A stretch of DNA of 64,000 nt. Source: CAXQZM01 sp965229645. Its GTDB lineage: Bacteria; Pseudomonadota; Alphaproteobacteria; UBA7985. Shown piece by piece: positions 18,509 through 27,004 of this stretch (position 1 is its first letter; each line of letters starts with the position of its first letter). The stretch lies in assembly GCA_965229645.1 (NCBI GenBank), contig OZ245893.1, positions 1,488,001 to 1,552,000 of the forward strand, read 5' to 3'. Both the position numbers and the translations under genes were made by a program. Below the pieces are notes generated by a model. That model was given only the letters and a program-made list of their open reading frames with translations. It was not told where the DNA came from and ran no database searches.

Positions 18509-19015
18509 TCAATAAATCTGATAAGCCAGATCGGAATTCTCAAAAACAAATCCAATCGAAGCGCCACCAGTTTGTAAATTTCCTGGTCCACCATACTTCT
18601 GATGAACGAGCCAGGTCACCAAACCTCTATCATTCGAAACAATATTGATTGTATCTGTATTACTTAAGCTAAATGCCTCTGGCTTTTTCACAACAATAGA
18701 TATAGATGTATCGCCCAGTTGATTTCCAGATGCAAACCTGTTATGGTTTGCTTGAGTCATGTCGAAACCTGCGTCGATAAAACTTGACGAATTGGGGTCA
18801 TAACAATTCCTAAATCTAAGTTGATTCTCACTATAACTTCCCGAAACCGAATCCTCCATGACTTCACAGTAAATCTGCCAGATGATTACACCTCCGGACC
18901 CACCAGATGTCAGTATATCCAACCCGCCAAGGGTTTTCACTAAGCTAAACGCCGCACCAGTATCCAAAACGAGTCCTGCTTCTTGGGGCTTGAGAACGAT
19001 GGGCCAACGCAACAC
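18509..19015 (-). CDS. Cassette gene B: LDTG-motif protein (168 aa), best preserved copy
   Basis: The frame is open from a GTG at 19015. Residues 16-34 read VLDTGAAFSLVKTLGGLDI, the motif also found at the start of the second RTX gene and in two decayed copies (9392-9610, 13817-14325). A glycine-rich turn GGSGGV and a C-terminal ~115-residue domain (ANHNRFASGNQLGDTSISIV, then GGASIGFVFENSDLAYQIY) follow. No catalytic motif or membrane segment is evident. The start is uncertain because no SD stands out. The protein family is not recognised. Confidence 0.6.
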   Translation of the reverse strand: MLRWPIVLKPQEAGLVLDTGAAFSLVKTLGGLDILTSGGSGGVIIWQIYCEVMEDSVSGSYSENQLRFRNCYDPNSSSFIDAGFDMTQANHNRFASGNQLGDTSISIVVKKPEAFSLSNTDTINIVSNDRGLVTWLVHQKYGGPGNLQTGGASIGFVFENSDLAYQIY

Positions 19016-19084
19016 GGTTCACCCACTCCTCTGAGCGTCTTGAAACCTCTTCATTCACCAATTGCGTAAGATCCTAACTGGTGA

Positions 19085-19345
19085 AGTCAACGACATTTTT
19101 GTAACGGGAAACCTCAGCATAAGTCAAAGAATTGAGAACTGGTTATAAATGGAGGATCTGTTTCGGGCGCATAGCACCATAGACCTACCTCATAGTTGGT
19201 TCATTTTTCTGACTTCCTTTGTGTTCGCTCAATTTTTTTTGGTTATGTATGTATCATACGAACTCTAAAAGTCCTCAGAAAGCAACTTCGATAGTTTTAC
19301 TGCTTCCCTGGAATCAGATTATCTGTTTTTGAGTAACTTGTTTTA
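19085..19345 (-). repeat. Cassette upstream segment, copy 3
   Basis: 19085-19140 encodes a gene A tail on the minus strand (NSLTYAEVSRYKNVVD). 19150-19300 is alignable with 9760-9925, including ATAGTTGGTTCATTTTTCTG, GTTATGTATGTATCAT and AACTCTAAAAGTCCTCA. No gene. It lies upstream of gene B and probably contains its promoter. 19346-19480 shows nothing recognisable. Confidence 0.55.
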
Positions 19346-19482
19346 GAAAGAACCATGACATAACAAAGATATCTATAGTGATAGTCAACTGCAGAAACCG
19401 CCAGTTACCCTTGTTTTGGGGATCTGACATATCAAGGTGCTTCGTGCGAGGCGCCGACAAAGAGATCGTAAAATCAACCACC

Positions 19483-19867
19483 TATACCAACGGTCATAAA
19501 AGTTGACACTTTAATGACCGTTTCATGTCTGGCGATAGAAGTGCTTCTTGTTTCGGTTTTTTGGGTGGCGGTGTCACCTCGCTCGCTATGCTCGCTCAGC
19601 CCGACCGCTGAACGGGGCCTTCGCTGATACCCCGAGGCGCTTTCTTAGCTTGTCTTGGGGCCACGCATTTGGAGCGCGGGCGTTCCCTGCGCCCTTCGGG
19701 CTTGGAGCCCAACTGTTTGGAGCGCGGGCGTTCCCTGCGCCCTTCGGGCTTGGAGCCCAACTGTTTGGAGCGCGGGCGTTCCCTGCGCCCTTCGGGCTTG
19801 GAGCCCGCTTGGGGGTCGCGGCCCTTGTGCCAGCGATCATACGCGCCCTTCTCAATCGCCGCTGGCA
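19483..19867 (+). repeat. Multi-hairpin dispersed repeat, copy A (with internal 48-bp expansion)
   Basis: It begins TATACCAACGG with the hairpin arms GGTCATaAAAG / CTTTaATGACC around a TTGACA loop. It then passes through the CCCCGAGGCGC segment and ends in the CCAGCGATCA...CGCCGCTGGCA terminal hairpin. The same order of modules occurs at 30270, 31339 (inverted) and 33062. The middle is expanded by three tandem 48-bp units. Confidence 0.8.
19671..19814 (+). repeat. Three tandem 48-bp repeats
   Basis: Units begin with GGAGCGCGGGCG at 19671, 19719 and 19767 and are almost identical. Reading frames through them on both strands are artefacts of the repetition. They are found only in this copy of the dispersed repeat. 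Confidence 0.9.
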
Positions 19868-20045
19868 TTGAGCGAGCTTTGGTCTTGGGTCGCGCGGATA
19901 AGTTCGCAAACCGCTAGTCCTTTGCAATGAAGCGCCCTATAGCGGGGCCAAGTTGGATCGGCCCCACGGGCCATCCACACCAACCATAAGGACTTAAAGC
20001 CATTCAACCACATCAATATAACCGCGAGTGGCCTTGAAGGAACCT

Positions 20046-21032
20046 ATGCGCGATACGCCTGTCCTCTCGCTCCTGGAGTATCTGGCCGATCCCATGGCCG
20101 AGGTTGATGCCCTGATCTTGCACCATATGCGGTCGGACGTTGCCTTGATCCCGCAGATCGGCAAGCACATTGTCGCTTCGGGTGGCAAGCGTGTGCGCCC
20201 GCTCCTGACTTTGGCGGCTGCACACCTGGGCGGGGCGACAGATCTGAGGGCTGCCTGCCAACTGGCGGCGGCGGTCGAGTTTATTCATACCGCCACCTTG
20301 CTGCACGACGATGTCGTTGACGGGTCCAACCTGCGTCGCGGCGCCGCAACCGCCAACCAGGTCTGGGGCAACAAGGCGCCCGTGCTGGTCGGGGATTTTT
20401 TGTTTTCGCGCGCTTTTGAATTGATGGTTAGCGTCGATCGTCTCGATGTTTTGGGGGTCCTGTCTGCCGCCTCGGCCAAGATCGCCGAGGGGGAAGTGCA
20501 TCAACTCCGCACCACTCGGGACTTGGCCACCACGGTTGCCGACTACGAGGCGGTGATCGGCGCCAAGACCGCCGCCCTGTTTGCCGCCGCCACGCACGTC
20601 GGTGCGCTCGTGAGTGGTGCAGCCAAGGACGAGGTTGCAGCGCTTACGACCTACGGCACCAGCTTGGGCCTTGCTTTCCAGATGGCCGACGATGCCCTCG
20701 ACTACCAGGCCACGTCTGCCGACATGGGCAAGGAACCTGGCGACGACTTCCGCGAAGGCAAAGTCACCTTGCCCGTTATTTTGGCCTACGCGGCGGGCGA
20801 CGCGGGCGAGCGGGCATTCTGGCACCGCACGATCCAGGATCTTAGGCAAGAGGACGGCGATCTCGATCAGGCCGTCGCTTTTTTGGACGCGCATGGTACC
20901 GTTCACGAAACCCTGCGCCAGGCCAGCGCCGCCGCCGACGCAGCCTTTGCGGCCCTAGACCGCTTTCCAGAAAGCCGTCTCAAGTCTCTGCTGATCGATT
21001 TGAGCCAGTTTGTCGTCCATCGACCTTATTGA
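20046..21032 (+). CDS. ispB: Polyprenyl (octaprenyl-type) diphosphate synthase
   Basis: All-trans polyprenyl diphosphate synthase, which elongates farnesyl diphosphate to make the ubiquinone side chain in the cytoplasm. The first Asp-rich motif is LLHDDVVDGSNLRRG, near residue 80; the second is FQMADDALDYQ, near 210. GGKRVRPLLTLAAA near 45 is the substrate-binding segment. ATG 20046 is preferred because GAAGGA lies just upstream; a GTG six codons earlier is open in frame. The length (328 aa) is normal. Single-gene unit; leuA follows after 255 bp. Chain length (C40 or C50) cannot be read from the sequence by eye. Confidence 0.93.
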   Translation: MRDTPVLSLLEYLADPMAEVDALILHHMRSDVALIPQIGKHIVASGGKRVRPLLTLAAAHLGGATDLRAACQLAAAVEFIHTATLLHDDVVDGSNLRRGAATANQVWGNKAPVLVGDFLFSRAFELMVSVDRLDVLGVLSAASAKIAEGEVHQLRTTRDLATTVADYEAVIGAKTAALFAAATHVGALVSGAAKDEVAALTTYGTSLGLAFQMADDALDYQATSADMGKEPGDDFREGKVTLPVILAYAAGDAGERAFWHRTIQDLRQEDGDLDQAVAFLDAHGTVHETLRQASAAADAAFAALDRFPESRLKSLLIDLSQFVVHRPY

Positions 21033-21090
21033 GATTTCCCGTTGATTTTGCCGCCTTGACTTTGCCGCGCCGCTGCAGCAAGATGGTCCC

Positions 21091-21186
21091 ATGGCCAACG
21101 TGGGTTCCCTTATGCTTTGTGACGCGCCGCGCGCGTCCGCCCTTGGCCGTGTCTTTTTGCTCGACCTAGACCTAAGCCGCCCCTGA
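21091..21186 (+). CDS. Possible leucine leader peptide (31 aa) before leuA
   Basis: This small frame in the 255-bp leuA leader encodes MANVGSLMLCDAP and ends with FLLDLDLSRP and a stop, clustering four leucine codons within six codons near its end. It is followed by GC-rich inverted repeats and then leuA. This layout is what ribosome-mediated attenuation by leucine would require. The ribosome-binding site is weak and the leucines are not a pure run, so this is a suggestion only. Confidence 0.35.
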   Translation: MANVGSLMLCDAPRASALGRVFLLDLDLSRP

Positions 21187-21195
21187 CCGGGGAGC

Positions 21196-21215
21196 ATGCC
21201 CTCACATGGGGGCAT
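21196..21215 (+). promoter_or_regulatory. Hairpin in the leuA leader, possible attenuator
   Basis: Arms ATGCCC and GGGCAT with an eight-base loop. It overlaps a competing pairing (GCCC with GGGC downstream) and follows CCCC-TGACC-GGGG at the leader-peptide stop. There is no long T-run behind it, which weakens the terminator reading. Confidence 0.3.
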
Positions 21216-21287
21216 CGGGCAGGGGACTTCTAAACACAAGCGGTTTCAAGAGGGGCCTCTCGCCCCGCATTCTAAGGGTCTTACACC

Positions 21288-22877
21288 ATGACAACACCAT
21301 CTCAAGCCGACGCGGATCGCGTCCTCATCTTTGACACCACCTTGCGCGACGGCGAGCAGTCGCCAGGTTGCTCCATGAACTTGGAGGAAAAGCTCGCCCT
21401 TGCCGACCTGCTCGATTCCATGGGCGTTGACATAATTGAGGCGGGGTTTCCCATCGCCTCCAACGGCGACTTTGAGGCGGTCCAGGCCATTGCCAAACAA
21501 ACCAAACACGCCACCGTGGCAGGGCTTTGCCGCGCGGCCGAAGGGGACATCGATCGCGCGTGGGAGGCCTTGCAGCACGCCGAACGTGGGCGCATCCATA
21601 CCTTCATCTCCACCAGCCCTGTCCATATGAAGTACAAGCTGCGGATGGACCCCGACACGGTGCTGGAGCGGGTGCAGGCGTCCGTCGCCTATGCCCGTAA
21701 TCTAACCGACGATGTCGAATGGTCGCCCGAGGACGGCACCCGAACCGACCCTGACTTCCTGTGTCGTACGGTCGAGGCAGCGGTGAAAGCAGGCGCCACC
21801 ACCATTAACATCCCCGATACGGTCGGCTATTTGGTCGCCGATGAGTACGCGCAGCTGATCGCCATGCTGCTCGCGCGCGTTCCTGGCCTAGATGACTGTA
21901 CCCTTTCGACCCACTGCCACAACGATTTGGGGCTTGCCGTCGCCAACTCCTTAGGCGGCGTTCATGCGGGCGCACGCCAAATCGAATGCACCATCAACGG
22001 CATTGGCGAACGCGCAGGCAACGCCAGCCTAGAGGAGGTGGTCATGGCGCTGAAAACGCGCCGCGATCGCCTGCCCTTCACGACCGGAATCGACAGCACA
22101 AAACTGGTGCGCGCCAGTCGCTTGCTGGCGTCGATCACTGGCTTTAGCGTGCAACCCAACAAGGCCATCGTCGGCGCCAACGCCTTCGCCCACGAATCGG
22201 GCATCCATCAAGACGGCATGTTGAAAAATGCCGAGACCTACGAAATCATGACGCCCGAGAGCGTCGGTTGGACTGAATCCAATCTTGTCATGGGCAAGCA
22301 TTCTGGACGCCACGCCTTCAAATCCAAGCTGGCGGAATTGGGCTACGACGATTTGGGGGACAACGCTTTTCAGGACGCCTTCACCCGATTCAAGGACTTG
22401 GCCGATCACAAAAAGGAGGTGACCGACGACGACCTGATCGCCCTGGTCGATGACGCCGCCGTCCGGGTCAACGACCGGGTGCAATTCGAAGGCCTCAAAG
22501 TCCATTCCATCGAACACGGCACCGCCCAAATCGACCTGAGCGTCAGAATCGACGGGGAAGTCAAAACCCTAGCGCAAGCGGGATCGGGGGCTGTGGACGC
22601 CATTTTCAAAGCGCTCAAGTCGATTTCGGGGTCGGAACCTGCCCTGAAAGTCTATCAAGTCGCAGCCGTTACGGGCGGAACCGACGCTCAAGCCAAGGTC
22701 ACGGTTCGACTGGAAGAGGGTGGCAAGATCATCAACGGCCAAGGGGCTGACTACGATACGCTCGTCGCGTCTGCCCGCGCCTATATCAACGCCCTGAACA
22801 AGTTATGGGTCAAATCCCAGCGCCATGCGCCAGGGGCGCAGGGACTACAAAATGAAGCCCGTCGCCAACCCTGCTAA
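21288..22877 (+). CDS. leuA: 2-isopropylmalate synthase (529 aa)
   Basis: First committed step of leucine synthesis: acetyl-CoA plus 2-oxoisovalerate to 2-isopropylmalate. The HMGL-type TIM barrel carries FDTTLRDGEQSPGCSM (residues 14-29, metal and substrate site), STHCHNDLGLAVANS near 205 and GNASLEEVVMAL near 246. The C-terminal regulatory domain, which binds leucine (SIEHGTAQIDLSVRIDG onward, from about 408), is complete, so feedback inhibition is expected. Length is typical of type I LeuA. It ends in a basic tail of about 15 residues that overlaps the convergent permease gene end. Possible leucine attenuation upstream. Confidence 0.96.
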   Translation: MTTPSQADADRVLIFDTTLRDGEQSPGCSMNLEEKLALADLLDSMGVDIIEAGFPIASNGDFEAVQAIAKQTKHATVAGLCRAAEGDIDRAWEALQHAERGRIHTFISTSPVHMKYKLRMDPDTVLERVQASVAYARNLTDDVEWSPEDGTRTDPDFLCRTVEAAVKAGATTINIPDTVGYLVADEYAQLIAMLLARVPGLDDCTLSTHCHNDLGLAVANSLGGVHAGARQIECTINGIGERAGNASLEEVVMALKTRRDRLPFTTGIDSTKLVRASRLLASITGFSVQPNKAIVGANAFAHESGIHQDGMLKNAETYEIMTPESVGWTESNLVMGKHSGRHAFKSKLAELGYDDLGDNAFQDAFTRFKDLADHKKEVTDDDLIALVDDAAVRVNDRVQFEGLKVHSIEHGTAQIDLSVRIDGEVKTLAQAGSGAVDAIFKALKSISGSEPALKVYQVAAVTGGTDAQAKVTVRLEEGGKIINGQGADYDTLVASARAYINALNKLWVKSQRHAPGAQGLQNEARRQPC

Positions 22878-23945
22878 GATCGCGCCACCAAGACCTAAGA
22901 CTAGGTAGAGCGCGAAAACGGGCGGGCGGACCAACGACCAAACAGCAACGGCGGCGGGGATGCACGTGATTCCGCCGCCGATCAGGAAGGCCATGGCCGC
23001 CCCCTGCGGCAAGCCCTGCTGAACGAAGGTCGCGACGAGCGCTGGGGCGGCATCGCCGTTCAGGTAGGCAGGGATGCCCACCAGCGCCGACAGCGGAACC
23101 GTCAAGGTCCCCAAGTCCGTCAACCAGCTCACGAGCGGCGCGACCAAGTTGAGCTGGAGCATCAGCGCCTCCAGCACAAAGGCCAAGGTAAGCCACTTGC
23201 CCAAAAACAGGGTGGTCGTGCGGGCGCTGGCGACGAAGGCCTGCCGCCGCGGTGCCTCATTCCAAAACTGCCAAACAACCGGTTTGCTTCCTGTCTTGAC
23301 GCCGCTGCCGCAGCAGGACTGGGGCAGTACGCCCGAACGCAGCACCGCGCCCGCCGACAAATCAAGGCGGAACGATAGGGCATAGGTGGCATAGCCGCCG
23401 ACGGCGCCGATCAGCAGCGCCAACACCATCTTGGCCGAGGCAAAGTCAAACCCCAAGAAGTGGCCCGTGATGGCGTACTGTTCTGGTGCCATCAGCGGAC
23501 TCGCCAACCAAAAGGCCATGATCGGTGCCACGGGCACGCGCGCCACCAGCATGGCCGCGATCAGGGGGATCACCCCGCACGAACACAAGGGCGAAAAGGT
23601 GCCGGCAACGGCTGCGAAGGCGATGGCCAAGGGCTGATTGTAGCGGAAGGCGCGATTGACAAGCTCCGACGCGTCCGAGGCCACGGCGTAGGCCCCAATC
23701 CCCACCGCGAGGGCGAAGAACGGGGCGATATAGACCAGCGACTCCAGAACAAAGGCCGGTTGGCTAATCTGGGTCAGATGCACATGCCCCCCGTGCCCGC
23801 CCGTATGGGCATGGGGCAGATAGAGGAGGGCGTAGCCTTGCGCGTCCAAAACGTACCAGAGCAACGGACTGAAGGCGATAAGGACCCAGATCCAGTCGAT
23901 TTGCGCGACAGAAACGGGGGGCCGCGAGGTCAGGGTATCAGACAT
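22845..23945 (-). CDS. Permease of the SO_0444/YraQ type (CSCG motif)
   Basis: A membrane protein with about eight to ten helices, of the predicted-permease family PF03773. The hallmark is FSPLCSCGVIPLIAAML near residue 115, repeated in spirit as IGGGITCIP near the C-terminus. A His-rich loop (HAHTGGHGGHVHL, near 40) and a Cys pair (SCCGSG near 215) could bind metal. ATG 23945 is chosen because it overlaps the upstream ArsR-type gene by eight bases; an earlier in-frame start lies within that gene. Relatives export metals or arsenicals; the pairing with an ArsR-type regulator supports metal or metalloid efflux, but the substrate is unknown. Confidence 0.85.
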   Translation of the reverse strand: MSDTLTSRPPVSVAQIDWIWVLIAFSPLLWYVLDAQGYALLYLPHAHTGGHGGHVHLTQISQPAFVLESLVYIAPFFALAVGIGAYAVASDASELVNRAFRYNQPLAIAFAAVAGTFSPLCSCGVIPLIAAMLVARVPVAPIMAFWLASPLMAPEQYAITGHFLGFDFASAKMVLALLIGAVGGYATYALSFRLDLSAGAVLRSGVLPQSCCGSGVKTGSKPVVWQFWNEAPRRQAFVASARTTTLFLGKWLTLAFVLEALMLQLNLVAPLVSWLTDLGTLTVPLSALVGIPAYLNGDAAPALVATFVQQGLPQGAAMAFLIGGGITCIPAAVAVWSLVRPPVFALYLVLGLGGAILAGLATGFIL

Positions 23946-24315
23946 GGGGGCAATCCTCCTCAAAGCCGACACAACAGTTGCGGGTCAAATCGGCGATCAG
24001 CTGGTCCATGGCCGCACTGCAGACGTAGCAACGAATATGGCGACCCTCGCGCACCCGCTCAATGAGTCCTGCCGACTCCAAGGTCACGAGATGGTGGTTC
24101 AGGGTCGACCCCGCCATGCCCAAGCGGTCCGATATGCGGCCCGTTTTCAACCCTTCCTGCCCTGCCACTACGAGCAAGCGAAACAGACTTAAGCGCGGCT
24201 CGGACCCCAAAGCCGCAAGCTGAAGGGCGCTGCGCGATAAGTTGGTCCCCCACGCGCCTTTGGCGTGCAGGGTGGGGTCAGGGCCAAGATCTATCTGAGC
24301 GGTTTGCGTATTCAT
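23938..24315 (-). CDS. ArsR-family metal-responsive repressor (125 aa)
   Basis: The winged helix-turn-helix (GSEPRLSLFRLLVVAG, then LKTGRISDRLGMAGSTLNHHL, residues 37-77) and the beta-wing (LIERVREGRHIRCYVC) are typical of ArsR/SmtB proteins. A C-terminal Cys cluster (NCCVGFEEDCPHV) and Cys95 could form the sensing site. It is co-transcribed with the overlapping permease gene. A palindrome over its start codon (24314-24341) is a likely autoregulatory operator. Effector unknown. Confidence 0.92.
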   Translation of the reverse strand: MNTQTAQIDLGPDPTLHAKGAWGTNLSRSALQLAALGSEPRLSLFRLLVVAGQEGLKTGRISDRLGMAGSTLNHHLVTLESAGLIERVREGRHIRCYVCSAAMDQLIADLTRNCCVGFEEDCPHV

Positions 24316-24341
24316 TTCGACACATCTAGAATTATCGAAAT
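24314..24341. promoter_or_regulatory. Palindromic operator at the arsR-permease start
   Basis: ATTTCGA and TCGAAAT arms separated by 14 bases, covering the ATG of the ArsR gene and its upstream region. This is the position and form expected for an ArsR-family operator. Confidence 0.55.
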
Positions 24342-24404
24342 AAAAGGCAAGCAGGTTTCTGTTATTTTTTGCAATTCCCCAACATCCAGGGGCTTATAGA
24401 TGTA

Positions 24405-24433
24405 TTGACATGCCCTGAACTCTCCCTTGTGTT
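24405..24433 (+). promoter_or_regulatory. Putative sigma-70 promoter of the mreB operon
   Basis: TTGACA at 24405-24410, a 17-base spacer, then TGTGTT at 24428-24433, about 30 bp before the mreB start. The -35 is perfect and the -10 is poor. Confidence 0.4.
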
Positions 24434-24461
24434 TCCCTAGTGAGGGCCCTAGGTGAATCCC

Positions 24462-25502
24462 ATGCTCGGACGTATTTTAGGCATGCTTTCGGCCGATATG
24501 GCCATGGATCTGGGGACGGCGAATACGCTGGTTTACGTCCGGGGGCGAGGCATTGTCCTGAACGAACCTTCGGTCGTTGCCATTGCCGAGGTGCGGGGCC
24601 GCCGACAGGTGCTGGCGGTCGGCGATGAGGCCAAGATGATGTTGGGCCGAACCCCTGGCAACATATCGGCCATCCGACCCTTGCGCGACGGGGTCATCGC
24701 CGATTTTGACGTGGCCGAAGAAATGATTAAGCATTTCATCCGCAAGGTCCATGGCCAACGATCCTTCGCCTCCCCGCAGGTGGTGATCTGCGTCCCCTCT
24801 AGCTCCACCGTCGTCGAACGCCGGGCAATTCAGGAAAGCGCTGAGAACGCGGGCGCGCGCCGCGTCATGCTGATCGAGGAACCCATGGCCGCCGCCATTG
24901 GCGCCAACCTGCCCGTCACCGAAGCGACGGGGTCCATGGTCGTCGATATAGGCGGGGGCACGTCCGAGGTCGCGGTTCTGTCCCTCGGGGGGATCGTCTA
25001 TGCCCGCTCCGCCAAAGTTGGCGGCGATAAGATGGATACGGCCATCGTCAACTACATGCGCCGTGCGCACAACTTGCTGGTGGGCGAGGCCTCTGCCGAG
25101 CGCATGAAAAAACTGATCGGGTCCGCCTGCCCACCCGAAGACGGCGTTGGCGGAACCATGGAAATCAAAGGGCGGGATTTGGTCAGGGGCGTCCCCAAAG
25201 AAATCACCATATCCGAACAGCAAATCTCCGAAGCTTTGCTGGAACCCGTGCGAGAAATTGTCGAAGCAACCCGCATCGCCCTAGAAAATACGGCCCCCGA
25301 GTTGGCCGCCGACATCGTCGATAAGGGTATTGTTTTGACGGGCGGTGGGTCTCTGCTGCGCAATCTTGACTTTGTTTTGCGCCATGCAACGGGCGTGCCT
25401 GTGGCCGTGGCCGAAAACCCCCTGGAGTGCGTTGTCCTGGGGACAGGACGCAGCCTGGAGGAGATGCGAAACCTCAGATCCGTTCTGCTGCAGAACGTCT
25501 AA
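24462..25502 (+). CDS. mreB: Rod shape-determining protein MreB
   Basis: Actin-like ATPase that forms membrane-bound filaments and positions the elongasome. DLGTANTLVYVRGRG (phosphate 1 motif, residues 14-28), VVDIGGGTSEVAVLSLGG (phosphate 2, near 160) and GIVLTGGGSLLRNLDFVL (adenosine motif, near 288) are all present. The N-terminal amphipathic MLGRILGML supports ATG 24462, with AGGTG seven bases upstream; a GTG three codons earlier is in frame. First gene of mreBCD-mrdA-rodA. Confidence 0.96.
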   Translation: MLGRILGMLSADMAMDLGTANTLVYVRGRGIVLNEPSVVAIAEVRGRRQVLAVGDEAKMMLGRTPGNISAIRPLRDGVIADFDVAEEMIKHFIRKVHGQRSFASPQVVICVPSSSTVVERRAIQESAENAGARRVMLIEEPMAAAIGANLPVTEATGSMVVDIGGGTSEVAVLSLGGIVYARSAKVGGDKMDTAIVNYMRRAHNLLVGEASAERMKKLIGSACPPEDGVGGTMEIKGRDLVRGVPKEITISEQQISEALLEPVREIVEATRIALENTAPELAADIVDKGIVLTGGGSLLRNLDFVLRHATGVPVAVAENPLECVVLGTGRSLEEMRNLRSVLLQNV

Positions 25503-25508
25503 CCCTTC

Positions 25509-26420
25509 ATGAACGCCAGGCGACCCCGATCCCAGGACGAGATCAGCCCGCTGGCCATATGGTTTCAGCGTTTTTTAACGGTGATCCTGTTCCTGCTCTG
25601 CGGCCTGGGTCTCGCGGCCGATCGCCTGTTTCCAGAGCGAATTGAGGCTCTTAGGATCGGCGCGACCGACCTACTCATGCCCTTGGTGGTTTTTGCCAGC
25701 AAGCCCGTGCAGTGGAGCCAAGAGGGGATCCGGGGCTTTCAGGCCTATGTGCAAGCGACCGAACTGGCCATCAAGTCGGACTCGCTCGCCTCAGAACTCG
25801 ACTTTTTGCGGCTGGAATTGGCGCGCCGAGACGCGCTGATCAGCAATCTGCGCGCCAACGTCAATTTGCCGCCTGATGGGTTGGAAACCTATGTAACCGC
25901 GCGCGTGTTTGGCCAGGGGTCAAACCTGTTCACCACCAGCCTTATCCTCAATGTCGGCAAAGACGACGGGCGCGACCTCACCGCCGCAACAGGCGGGATT
26001 CGCCCAGGGCTGGCTGTGATCACGCGCAAGGGCTTGCTCGGGCGTTTGCAATCGGTCGGCGATAACGCCTCGCGCGTTCGCCTGCTGACCAGTCAAGATT
26101 CGGCTCTGCCAGTCTTGGTAGGGGAATTCCGCATCCGGGCCACCGTCTTTGGGCAAAACAGCCCTTTGCTGACCTTGACGACCGAGGAAGGCTTGCCAGG
26201 GACCATTCGCGTCGGCGACCGCGTCACAACCTCCACCATCGACCCCGATTTTCCCTTTCTATTTTACGTCGGGCAAGTCGCCCAAGTTGTGCCCGAAATC
26301 CGCGTTTTGCCCGCCGCGCTCGATAGCCCTGGGTTGAACGAGTTTGTGCAAGTGGTTTTGACCGAGCCCCTGGACCAACAGCTCGAGGGACTTGAGACGG
26401 CTGGGACCGCATCGCCATGA
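25509..26420 (+). CDS. mreC: Rod shape-determining protein MreC (303 aa)
   Basis: A single membrane helix (FLTVILFLLCGLGLAADRLF, residues 23-42) is followed by a coiled-coil (about 75-115) and the beta-rich periplasmic domain with ARVFGQGSNLFTTSLILNVG and DSALPVLVGEFRIRATVFG. It links MreB and PBP2 in the elongasome. It starts six bases after mreB and its stop overlaps mreD (ATGA). Confidence 0.95.
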   Translation: MNARRPRSQDEISPLAIWFQRFLTVILFLLCGLGLAADRLFPERIEALRIGATDLLMPLVVFASKPVQWSQEGIRGFQAYVQATELAIKSDSLASELDFLRLELARRDALISNLRANVNLPPDGLETYVTARVFGQGSNLFTTSLILNVGKDDGRDLTAATGGIRPGLAVITRKGLLGRLQSVGDNASRVRLLTSQDSALPVLVGEFRIRATVFGQNSPLLTLTTEEGLPGTIRVGDRVTTSTIDPDFPFLFYVGQVAQVVPEIRVLPAALDSPGLNEFVQVVLTEPLDQQLEGLETAGTASP

Positions 26421-27001
26421 CGACACAGTCCTTGGACATGTTGACCGATGAGATCGCGCCCGCCCCGCTGCTGCCGCGCGTGCTCGCAGGCCTCGTCGTG
26501 CCCGCAACCTTGGTTCTGGCGCTGATCCTTAGCGTCGTTCCTTGGGCGACCAACCTCAGTCGTTTGTTTATCCCCGATGTCCTGGCCCCTGTTCTGTTCT
26601 TTTGGTGCGTCTATCAACCTTCTTATCTGCCGTTGATTTTCGTCTTTGCCCTCGGCATCATGGCCGATATTCTGGACGCCAGCCCGCTAGGAACCCAAGC
26701 CACCGCCTACATGGTCTTTGCTTTGATCGCCAGATCGCAAGGGTCCCAACTGGTCTCGCTCGGCCTGCTCTTCAACTGGGGGGTGTTTGCGCTCGCCATG
26801 TTGGTCTTGGTCGTGATCCATTTTCTCATCTCGGTCCTCGCCACGGTTCCCGTCTTCGACCAGCCACTCTTGCCCGCGGCCCTCAAGTCTTTGCAGATTT
26901 TTCTCACGACAAACCTGGCCTACTTGGGCCTCTACCTGCTGCTGGGGCTGGTCAATCGCCTGTTGCCTTCCCCCTTGGCCCAGGGGCAGGTCCACCCCTG
27001 A
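26417..27001 (+). CDS. mreD: Rod shape-determining protein MreD (194 aa)
   Basis: A small integral membrane protein with five or six helices. The family pattern IPDVLAPVLFFWCVYQPSYL, then FALGIMADILDASPLGTQA, is clear. It overlaps mreC by four bases and is followed three bases later by mrdA. It is slightly longer than usual because of a hydrophilic N-terminus of about 20 residues. Confidence 0.93.
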   Translation: MTTQSLDMLTDEIAPAPLLPRVLAGLVVPATLVLALILSVVPWATNLSRLFIPDVLAPVLFFWCVYQPSYLPLIFVFALGIMADILDASPLGTQATAYMVFALIARSQGSQLVSLGLLFNWGVFALAMLVLVVIHFLISVLATVPVFDQPLLPAALKSLQIFLTTNLAYLGLYLLLGLVNRLLPSPLAQGQVHP

Positions 27002-27004
27002 GGC

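Noticed and set aside
19548..19930. Several overlapping frames with Pro/Ala/Arg-rich 16-residue repeats
   Set aside because: They are products of the 48-bp tandem repeat read in every frame; composition and lack of start signals argue against coding.
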